A stretch of DNA of 15,368 nt from JBFHNV01 sp965365655 (lineage in GTDB: Bacteria > Pseudomonadota > Gammaproteobacteria > HK1). The DNA lies in contig CBDUCN010000100.1 in the NCBI GenBank assembly GCA_965365655.1, positions 1 to 15,368 on the forward strand, read 5' to 3'. The notes below the pieces were generated by a model, which did no database searches, had not been told where the DNA came from, and worked only from the letters and a program-made list of their open reading frames with translations. A program made the translations under genes and the position numbers. Shown here piece by piece: positions 7,381-13,334 of the stretch; positions within the stretch are counted from its first letter, which is position 1, and each line of letters starts with the position of its first letter.

Positions 7381-8967
7381 TCAGTCGCTGAACACGCCCC
7401 AGGCGACGGTCTTCTCGTCGGTGCGCGCCTTGTAGCTGATGCCCTTGCGCGCGGCCCAGGTGTTCACCTGGTAGTGCAGCGGGATGATGCCCTGGTTCTG
7501 GCCGATCGCGACCTCGGTCGCCTTCGCGAGCAGGTCGGCGCGCTTCGCATCGTCCACGGTAGCCAGCGCCTGGTCGATCAGCTTGTCCACCTCCGGGTCG
7601 GAATGGCGTCCGCGGTTCGCCGCGCCCATGCCCTTCTCCTTGTCGTAGGTCGCGAGCAGGGATTTCAGCGGCGACGAGGCCTCGCCGGTGCCCGAGCCCC
7701 AGCCGACGAGCACGAAGCTGAACTCCGGAGTGCCGTCCGGCCCACCGCGCGACGCGCGCTTGAAGTACACGCTGCGCGGCATCGTCACGACCTCGGTCTC
7801 GATGCCGTTGCGGGTGAGCATCTGGCCCACGGCCTCGGCGATCTTCGCGTCGTTGATGTAGCGATCGTTGGGGCCGTGGATGGTCAGCTTGAAACCGTCG
7901 GGCACGCCGGCCGCGGCGAGCAGCTTCTTCGCGCCTTCCGGGTCGTAGGCCTCGGGCTGCATGCTGGTGCTGCGGCCGAAGAAGCCCTCCGGCAGGAGCT
8001 GGCCGGCCTTGATCGCGACGCCCTCCATGACCCGGTCCACGATCAGGTCGCGGTTGATGGACTTGGAGATGGCCTTGCGCACGCGGGCGTCGAGCAGCGG
8101 GTTCTTGATCTTGCCGCCGTCCTTGCCCTTCACGAACGGTGAATCCTCGCGGAACTGGTCGAGGTGCAGGTAGATCACGCGGTTCGACACGCCCTGGCTG
8201 AGCTGCAGCTTCGGGTCCTTCTTCAGGCGCTCGATGTCGATGGTCGGAGTCTGCTCGATGATGTCGACGTCACCGGCGAGCAGCGCCGCGACCCGCGAAG
8301 GCCCGGACTTGATCGGCTTGAACGTGATCTGCGTCCACTCCGGCTTCTCGCCCCAGTAGTCCTCGTTGCGCGACATCACGATGCGATCGCCGGGCACGTA
8401 CTCGCCGAACTTGAAGGGCCCGGTGCCGATGGCGGCCTTGCCGGAGTTGTAGTCCTCGGTCTTCGCGCCCTCGCCGTGCTTCTTCGACACGATGTAGATC
8501 GTCGACACGTCGTTCGGCATCAGCGGGTACGGCTTCTCGGTCGAGATGTGCAGCGTGAGATCGTCGATCTTCTTCAGCATCTTGCCCTTGGTGTAGATGC
8601 CGAAGCTCGCCGGGCTGCCCTCGACGTTCGGGGCGCGTTCGAACGTGAAGATCACGTCGTCGGCGGTGAACGGCGTGCCGTCGTGGAACTTCACGCCCGG
8701 GCGCAGCTTGAACTCCCAGGTGGTGTCGTCGATGGCCTTCCACGAGGTCGCGAGTCCCGGGATCAGGTTCTGCTTCTCGTCCTGCAGGATCAGCGGACTG
8801 AAGATGTGGCTGGACAGCGCGTTGTTGGGACCCAGGTTGTGGAAGTGCGGGTCCATGGAGGTCGGCTCCGACGCGAGCCCCAGCGTGAGCTCCTTCGCGC
8901 CGGCGGCGCCGGCGAGGCTCATGCTCGCGGCGAGCACGAGCCCGATGACCGGTCTGACTGCTTTCAT
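7381..8967 (-). CDS. Peptide ABC transporter solute-binding protein (SBP_bac_5)
   Basis: The periplasmic receptor of the importer, 528 residues, normal for family 5 binding proteins (DppA/OppA/GsiB type). A Sec signal peptide spans residues 1-24 (basic start MKAVRP, hydrophobic core, AGA before KELTLG), with no lipobox cysteine, so it should be soluble in the periplasm. Family blocks follow: SEPTSMDPHF, TWEFKLRPGVKFHDGTPF (signature of the family), IGTGPFKFGEYVPGDRIVMSRNEDYW and a lobe with VRKAISKSINRDLIV. ATG at 8967 is supported by the signal peptide and an AGGGGA about 6 nt upstream; the longer open frame upstream is not real. It is transcribed after the M81 gene across 268 bp, so it may have its own promoter. 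The ligand cannot be assigned from sequence. Confidence 0.93.
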   Translation of the reverse strand: MKAVRPVIGLVLAASMSLAGAAGAKELTLGLASEPTSMDPHFHNLGPNNALSSHIFSPLILQDEKQNLIPGLATSWKAIDDTTWEFKLRPGVKFHDGTPFTADDVIFTFERAPNVEGSPASFGIYTKGKMLKKIDDLTLHISTEKPYPLMPNDVSTIYIVSKKHGEGAKTEDYNSGKAAIGTGPFKFGEYVPGDRIVMSRNEDYWGEKPEWTQITFKPIKSGPSRVAALLAGDVDIIEQTPTIDIERLKKDPKLQLSQGVSNRVIYLHLDQFREDSPFVKGKDGGKIKNPLLDARVRKAISKSINRDLIVDRVMEGVAIKAGQLLPEGFFGRSTSMQPEAYDPEGAKKLLAAAGVPDGFKLTIHGPNDRYINDAKIAEAVGQMLTRNGIETEVVTMPRSVYFKRASRGGPDGTPEFSFVLVGWGSGTGEASSPLKSLLATYDKEKGMGAANRGRHSDPEVDKLIDQALATVDDAKRADLLAKATEVAIGQNQGIIPLHYQVNTWAARKGISYKARTDEKTVAWGVFSD

Positions 8968-9235
8968 CTCGATTCCCCTTCGCTCTGGTTCAGGTCGTGA
9001 TTGTTGTAGCGGGCGGCCCGCCCGCGCCGCGACGCGCGCGATGCAGGAACGGACCTCCCGGCCACGGGTGCGTCCCGTGACACGCTGCACGGCCCTCGCG
9101 TCGGCCGCGCCCGGTGCGCGCAAGTGTAGCCGCGTTGTGCGGGCCGGGGTCGACTCGCACGCGTGCGCGACCACGGCTGCATCGCCGCGGTGCACGGGCC
9201 GCCCCGCGGCCGCGCACGCGCACTGCGGCAGTGCA
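8968..9235 (-). promoter_or_regulatory. Leader/promoter region of the transporter unit
   Basis: This 268-bp gap between the M81 stop and the binding-protein ATG is the largest in the locus. The ribosome-binding site AGGGGA is 6 nt before the ATG. Upstream on the minus strand are a possible -10 (TACAAC, 9008-9003), without a convincing -35, and directly behind it a 13-bp dyad GGGCGG-C-CCGCCC (9011-9023). Further up is a perfect 12-bp palindrome CGCACGCGTGCG (9156-9167) within outer arms GGTCG and CGACC (9148-9172). No coding sequence is apparent. The operator role is inference. Confidence 0.35.
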
Positions 9236-10789
9236 TCATCCGGGGCCCGGATCGGCGCCTGCGCGCGGCGGCGGCCACGCCGCGTCCTCGTCCAGCGGGT
9301 ACACCGGACGCGGCAGCCCCTTCCATTCGAAGCGCGACAGGACCGGCGACGTGAGCCCCGCGGTGTCCACCTCGAACACCTGCGCGGGCGCGAACCACAG
9401 GTCGAAGCCGGCGCGGAAATGCCCCCGCGACTTCACGCACACGACGCGCGCCGCGCCCGGGTCCAGGCCCACCATCTCGAAGAACACCGGGTCCGCGGTC
9501 TGGTTGCGGTCGCTGATGATCACCGCCGTCACGCCCCCGCCCGCGAGGGACAGCGCCGCGCACGGCCCGAGGGCCAGCCCGCGGCCCTGGTACAGGCCGC
9601 GGCGCCCGGTCACGTTGCCGTCGCCCAGCGCCAGCACCGTCGCGTCGCACTCGAAGCGCTCGTCGAACGCGGTGCCGGGCTCGCGATTGAACACCGCGCG
9701 GATGCGAGCGCCCTCGCCCGCCGCGTGCGCGTCCGCGGCCAGCGCCGGGTCGAAGAAGGATCCGACGATCACGCCGTCGACGCCGGCGCCCACGAGCGCC
9801 GCGAGCAGCTCGGTCGTGCGCCCGCTGCCGCCGCCGCCCGGGTTGTCGCCGGCGTCGGAGAAGATCACCGGCTCGCGGGCGCCCGCAGCGGCCTCCCCGG
9901 CGATGACCAGCGCCGCGTCCAGCGACGTGAGGTCGCGGCGGAAGCGCTCGCGCATGCTCCACAGCCTGGTCGCGATCTCCTCGCACAGCGTGCGTGCCGC
10001 GCGCTCGTCCTCGCGCGCGGTGACGGTCACCGCCATGCCGTTCTCCGGCGTGTCGCTGAACGTGAAGTTCCCGGTCACCGACACGTTCACGATCGCGCCC
10101 GCCGACTCGCGCTTGCGGCGTTGCCCGTAGTCCACGATCTCGCCGTAGGGGCCGCTGGCCGTGAGCAGGCTGACGCTGGGGGGTGCGAGCGGGAGGCGCA
10201 CGTGGTGCGCGCGCGGGCGCATCCCGGCGAGCATCTGGCGCATCAGCACGGCCGCCTCCTCGCCGCGCTCGATCTGGTCCACGTGCGGGTTCGTGAGATA
10301 GCTCACCAGCACGTCGGCGGCGCCGGCCATGCGCTCGGAGACGTTGGCGTGCAGGTCCAGCGTGCAGATCAGCGGGCACGTCGCGCCGACGGCGTCGCGG
10401 ATCGCGGCCAGCATGTCGCCGTCGGGATCGCTGCTCCCGGTGGCCACCATCGCGCCGTGATTGGCCACGTACACCCCGTCCACCGGCGCCGCCGCGAGCC
10501 CCTGCACGATGGCCGCGAGCGTGCGCTCGAAGAAGCCCTGCTCCACCGGCCCCCAGGGCTGGCAGCCGGTGAGCACCAGCGGCACCGGCGTCCACGGGCC
10601 GGTGGCGTCCATCGCGGCGACGAACGCGGACATCTCGCGGGAGATCACGCCGCCCTCGCGCCGCGCCTCGGCGAGCAGCGCGTCGCCCGCCAGGTAGTAG
10701 CGGCCGCGGAAATCCGCCTCGGTGGCGGGCGGTGCGAAGGCGTTGCTCTCCAGCACGATGCCGGCGAGCGCGATGCGGGGTGGGGTCAT
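9236..10789 (-). CDS. M81-family metallopeptidase (MlrC-like)
   Basis: A 517-residue probable zinc hydrolase of the M81 (MlrC, microcystinase C) family. MlrC acts on the linear tetrapeptide and Adda-type products of microcystin breakdown; most relatives have unknown amide substrates. Probable metal ligands are D145 and H147 in TLDLHANVSERM and H169 in NPHVDQIERG, with the same Asp-x-His then His-22-later spacing I recall for MlrC (D167, H169, H191). Other family blocks are GIVLESNAFAP near the N terminus, VANHGAMV (108-115), and the C-terminal domain with SDAGDNPGGGGSGRTTELL and VCVKSRGHFRAGFDLWF. No signal peptide, so it should act in the cytoplasm on imported material. ATG at 10789 starts at the family's normal N terminus. 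It is divergent from the ArgE-family gene (71 bp) and heads the minus-strand transporter block. Confidence 0.88.
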   Translation of the reverse strand: MTPPRIALAGIVLESNAFAPPATEADFRGRYYLAGDALLAEARREGGVISREMSAFVAAMDATGPWTPVPLVLTGCQPWGPVEQGFFERTLAAIVQGLAAAPVDGVYVANHGAMVATGSSDPDGDMLAAIRDAVGATCPLICTLDLHANVSERMAGAADVLVSYLTNPHVDQIERGEEAAVLMRQMLAGMRPRAHHVRLPLAPPSVSLLTASGPYGEIVDYGQRRKRESAGAIVNVSVTGNFTFSDTPENGMAVTVTAREDERAARTLCEEIATRLWSMRERFRRDLTSLDAALVIAGEAAAGAREPVIFSDAGDNPGGGGSGRTTELLAALVGAGVDGVIVGSFFDPALAADAHAAGEGARIRAVFNREPGTAFDERFECDATVLALGDGNVTGRRGLYQGRGLALGPCAALSLAGGGVTAVIISDRNQTADPVFFEMVGLDPGAARVVCVKSRGHFRAGFDLWFAPAQVFEVDTAGLTSPVLSRFEWKGLPRPVYPLDEDAAWPPPRAGADPGPG

Positions 10790-10792
10790 GGC

Positions 10793-10845
10793 GGCGGTGC
10801 TTCAGCAGCGGCGAGGGGAGCGGTAGGCTACCGGACCGCACCGCC
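10793..10845. promoter_or_regulatory. Divergent promoter/operator region
   Basis: The 71-bp gap between the M81 and ArgE-family start codons holds two dyads: CGGTAG-g-CTACCG (10821-10833), and 8-bp arms GGCGGTGC (10793-10800) and GCACCGCC (10838-10845). On the plus strand TTCAGC (10801-10806) and TAGGCT (10824-10829) stand 17 bp apart, a weak sigma-70-like pair whose -10 falls inside the inner dyad. A repressor bound there could block both genes. Promoter strength and regulator are unknown. Confidence 0.35.
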
Positions 10846-10860
10846 ACAGGAACATCCACC

Positions 10861-12024
10861 GTGCAGCCCTCCCCCGCCACCCTGCAGATGATCGAGCGCC
10901 TGGTCGCGTTCGACACCACCAGCCGCAACTCCAACCTGGAGCTGATCGACTACGTCCGCGAGTACCTCGGCGGGCTGGGCGTGGAGTCGGAGCTGGTGCA
11001 CGACGACAGCGGCGCCAAGGCCAACCTCTACGCGACCCTGGGCCCGACGGATCGTCCCGGCATCGCGCTGTCCGGCCACACCGACGTGGTCCCGGTGGAC
11101 GGCCAGCCCTGGAGCAGCGAGCCGTTCCGGGTCACCGAGCGCGGCGGCCTGCTCTACGGGCGCGGCACCTCCGACATGAAGAGCTTCATCGCGGTGTGCC
11201 TCGCGCTGGCGCCGGAGTTCCTCGCCCGCGACATCGCGACCCCGCTGCACTTCGCGTTCTCCCACGACGAGGAGGTGGGCTGCATCGGCGTGCGCAGCCT
11301 GCTCGAGCGCCTCGCGACGCGCGAGGTGAAGCCGCGGGGCTGCATCGTCGGCGAGCCCACCGAGATGAAGGTCGTGCGCGCGCACAAGGGCAAGCTCAGC
11401 TACCGCTGTCACGTGCGCGGCAAGGAGGCGCATTCCTCGCTCGTCGACCAGGGCGTCAACGCGGTGGAGGCGGCGGCGGAGGCGATCGCGCACCTGAAGG
11501 CCATGCAGCGCCGCTTCCGCGATCAGGGGCCGTTCGATTCGGAGCTGTCGCCGCCCTTCACGACGGTTCACACCGGCGTGGTGCACGGGGGGTCGGCGCT
11601 GAACATCGTCGCGCTGGACTGCCACTTCGAGTTCGAGTTCCGCCACCTCCCCGAGGACGATCCGCACGCCCTGCTGCGCGAGCTCGAGGACTACGTGGAG
11701 GCGAACCTGCTGCCGGAGATGCACGCGGTGGATCCGGACACCGGCTTCCGGTTCGAGGAGATCTCGCACATCGCGGGGCTGTCGGTGGACGAGGACGCCG
11801 AGATCGTTCAGCTCGCGAAGGCGCTCACCGGCGCCAACAGCACCGGCAAGGTCGCCTTCGGCACCGAGGCCGGTCTGTTCCAGGAGATGGCGGGCATTCC
11901 CACCGTGGTGTGCGGGCCCGGCAGCATCGAGCAGGCCCACAAGCCGGACGAGTTCATCGCGCTGGACCAGGTCGCGCGCTGCGAGGCCTTCATCCGCAAG
12001 CTGTTCGATCGCTGCTGGGCCTGA
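10861..12024 (+). CDS. argE: ArgE/M20-family deacetylase (acetylornithine deacetylase)
   Basis: A 387-residue cytoplasmic dinuclear-zinc amidohydrolase of the M20A family; ArgE removes the acetyl group from N-acetylornithine in arginine synthesis. Expected residues are all present: H73 and D75 (SGHTDVVPVDGQPW), D105 (GRGTSDMKSF), general base E137 with E138 (FSHDEEVGC), E165 (VGEPTEMKVVRAHKG) and H360 (CGPGSIEQAHKPDEF). Spacing matches E. coli ArgE. GTG at 10861 is chosen because AGGA (10848-10851) lies 9 nt upstream and the length fits the family; ATG at 10888 would trim the first helix. It is divergent from the M81 gene, and no other arg gene is in view, so it may instead deacylate a product of the imported substrate. 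Family certain, true biosynthetic role only likely. Confidence 0.85.
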   Translation: MQPSPATLQMIERLVAFDTTSRNSNLELIDYVREYLGGLGVESELVHDDSGAKANLYATLGPTDRPGIALSGHTDVVPVDGQPWSSEPFRVTERGGLLYGRGTSDMKSFIAVCLALAPEFLARDIATPLHFAFSHDEEVGCIGVRSLLERLATREVKPRGCIVGEPTEMKVVRAHKGKLSYRCHVRGKEAHSSLVDQGVNAVEAAAEAIAHLKAMQRRFRDQGPFDSELSPPFTTVHTGVVHGGSALNIVALDCHFEFEFRHLPEDDPHALLRELEDYVEANLLPEMHAVDPDTGFRFEEISHIAGLSVDEDAEIVQLAKALTGANSTGKVAFGTEAGLFQEMAGIPTVVCGPGSIEQAHKPDEFIALDQVARCEAFIRKLFDRCWA

Positions 12025-12031
12025 GCGGGCG

Positions 12032-12053
12032 GCGGGGGCCTCGCGGCCCCCGC
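12032..12053. terminator. Terminator hairpin after argE
   Basis: GCGGGGGCC (12032-12040) and GGCCCCCGC (12045-12053) form a 9-bp stem with a TCGC loop, beginning 8 nt after the argE stop. The short run ATTT follows (12058-12061), overlapping the end of the convergent tRNA gene. It could serve argE on plus and the tRNA on minus, though neither side has a good U-tract. Confidence 0.65.
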
Positions 12054-12060
12054 ACGAATT

Positions 12061-12137
12061 TGGCGCGCCCGACAGGATTCGAACCTGTGACCTTTGGCTT
12101 CGGAGGCCAACACTCTATCCAGCTGAGCTACGGGCGC
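12061..12137 (-). tRNA. tRNA-Arg (anticodon CCG)
   Basis: A complete 77-nt cloverleaf on the minus strand. Acceptor arms are GCGCCCG and CGGGCGC with discriminator G and an encoded CCA (12063-12061). The D stem is GCTC/GAGT, the anticodon stem TTGGC/GCCAA holds the loop CTCCGAA (anticodon CCG, reading CGG), and the T arm is ACAGG-TTCGAAT-CCTGT. All stems pair fully, with one G-T wobble in the D stem. CGG is a common arginine codon in DNA this GC-rich. It stands alone, with no neighbouring tRNA in the window, and no duplicated 3' end that would suggest an integration site. Confidence 0.97.
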
Positions 12138-12178
12138 GGGGACGGGCGCACGGAGGTGCCGCCACGGGTAGGGTGCGG

Positions 12179-12207
12179 AGCATAGCGGCAGGGTCGGCAG
12201 CCGTCCA
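12179..12207 (-). promoter_or_regulatory. Probable sigma-70 promoter for tRNA-Arg
   Basis: On the minus strand TGGACG (12207-12202) and TATGCT (12184-12179) are separated by exactly 17 bp, each matching four of six consensus bases. The -10 ends 41 nt before the tRNA 5' end, a usual distance for a stable-RNA leader, and the stretch just after it is GC-rich, as in stringently controlled promoters. Confidence 0.5.
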
Positions 12208-12240
12208 CGCGGGTTGTATCGTCCAGGGGCGTTTGCCATC

Positions 12241-12282
12241 ATGCCGCGGCTTTTCCCAAGGCATCTGGATACGCACCTGTGA
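12241..12282 (+). CDS. Possible 13-residue leader ORF before the cytochrome gene
   Basis: An ATG at 12241 opens a 13-codon frame (MPRLFPRHLDTHL) whose TGA (12280-12282) overlaps the cytochrome GTG start by 4 nt (GTGA). An AGGGG at 12225-12229 lies about 11 nt before the ATG, a better site than anything directly before the cytochrome start. It may be a translation-coupling leader. Short frames arise easily by chance, so this is tentative. Confidence 0.25.
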   Translation: MPRLFPRHLDTHL

Positions 12283-13259
12283 GCAAAGCCGACGACATCT
12301 TCTGGCGCCAGTTCGGGATCATCCTCGCGGCGCTCAGCCTGTTCGGAATCGTGGTCTTCTTCATCGCCCGCTCCATCGCCGGCGACGCGTTCGTGCGCCA
12401 GACGAACAGCCCCTCCGCGGTCGCCGAGCGAATCGCGCCGGCGGGCCAGGTGCGGGTGGGCGACCCGACCCAGGTGGTCGCGGCGGCCGCGCCGGCCGAA
12501 GCCCCCACCGCGGCAGCCGCCCCGTCCGGCGCCGCCGGCGCGGACGCGGGCGAGACCGTGTACGCGAGCGCGTGCGCGGCCTGCCACGCCACCGGCGCCG
12601 CAGGCGCGCCCAAGCTAGACGACACGGCCGCCTGGGCGCCGAGGCTCGCGCTGGGCGTAGACGCGCTGGTGGGCAGCGTGATCAACGGCAAGGGCGCGAT
12701 GCCCGCGCGCGCGGGCAACCCCTCGCTGACCGACGACCAGGTGCGCGCCGCGGTCACCTACATCGTCGCCCAGGCGGGCGGCGACAGCGCGCCGGCGGGG
12801 TCCGGCGGCACCGCCGAGCAGGCCACGCAGGCGGCGGCGGACGCGGGTCAGGCGGTCGCGGCCGCGGGCGCGGCGGTCGTGGAGGCGGCGAAGGACGCCG
12901 CGCAGACCATCGCTGATACGGCGGCGGCCACGGCGGACCCGGCGCAGACGAAGGACCAGGCCATGGCCGCGGCGGCGCCTGCGGCCGCGGCGGCGCCGGC
13001 CGGCAAGCCGGGCGCCGAGGTCTACAACATGGGCTGCGTGGCGTGCCACGCGACCGGCGCCGCGAACGCGCCGAAGCTGGACGACAAGGCGGCCTGGGAG
13101 CAGCGCGCCGCGGCGGGCTTCGCGGCGCTGGTGCACAGCGCCGTCAACGGCAAGGGCGCGATGCCGCCCAAGGGCGGCCTGATGACGCTGGGCGAGCCCG
13201 ACATCCAGAACGCGGTCCGCTACATGCTCGAGCAGGCGGGAGTCGACGCCGGCGGCTGA
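12279..13259 (+). CDS. Membrane-anchored diheme cytochrome c (c5-like)
   Basis: A 326-residue electron-transfer protein held in the inner membrane by one N-terminal helix (about 13-30, FGIILAALSLFGIVVFFIA), with the rest periplasmic. It has two cytochrome c5-type domains. The first (about 89-166) has heme-binding CAACH (99-103) and probable axial ligand M141 (GKGAMPARAG). The second (about 245-323) has CVACH (253-257) and M295 (GKGAMPPKGG). An Ala-rich linker of roughly 75 residues joins them, and another Ala/Pro-rich spacer (about 65-88) separates the anchor. The domains share nearly identical blocks (CHATGAA, APKLDD, AAW), which points to internal duplication. GTG at 12279 gives a normal short N terminus. 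Likely partner is a respiratory complex or terminal oxidase, but none is encoded nearby. Confidence 0.9.
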   Translation: MSKADDIFWRQFGIILAALSLFGIVVFFIARSIAGDAFVRQTNSPSAVAERIAPAGQVRVGDPTQVVAAAAPAEAPTAAAAPSGAAGADAGETVYASACAACHATGAAGAPKLDDTAAWAPRLALGVDALVGSVINGKGAMPARAGNPSLTDDQVRAAVTYIVAQAGGDSAPAGSGGTAEQATQAAADAGQAVAAAGAAVVEAAKDAAQTIADTAAATADPAQTKDQAMAAAAPAAAAAPAGKPGAEVYNMGCVACHATGAANAPKLDDKAAWEQRAAAGFAALVHSAVNGKGAMPPKGGLMTLGEPDIQNAVRYMLEQAGVDAGG

Positions 13260-13288
13260 CGCCCGCGCCGCCGCGACAGCCACTCCGG

Positions 13289-13309
13289 ACCCCGGCCGCG
13301 CGCCGGGGT
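13289..13309. terminator. Hairpin between cytochrome and uvrD ends
   Basis: ACCCCGGC (13289-13296) and GCCGGGGT (13302-13309) form an 8-bp stem with a CGCGC loop in the 75-bp gap between two convergent stop codons. A short TT follows on plus. It is well placed as a bidirectional terminator for the cytochrome and uvrD transcripts. Confidence 0.6.
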
Positions 13310-13334
13310 TCGCGTCTTCAGGGCCCGGATCCGC

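Noticed and set aside
6475..8142. Plus-strand open frame of 555 codons across the permease and binding-protein genes
   Set aside because: Low-complexity, His/Arg/Gln-rich antisense frame spanning an intergenic hairpin region; no motif and no start signal.
8597..10891. Long plus-strand open frame (764 codons) opposite the M81 and binding-protein genes
   Set aside because: Arg/Ala/His-rich with no domain; it is the antisense shadow of two well-recognised genes in GC-rich DNA.
12061..12137. tRNA-Arg as an integration (att) site
   Set aside because: No repeat of the tRNA 3' end, integrase or foreign-looking genes in the window; both sides carry ordinary genes.
11808..12587. Minus-strand open frame of 259 codons across the tRNA
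   Set aside because: It reads through the tRNA gene, the argE end and the cytochrome start; not plausible as a protein.
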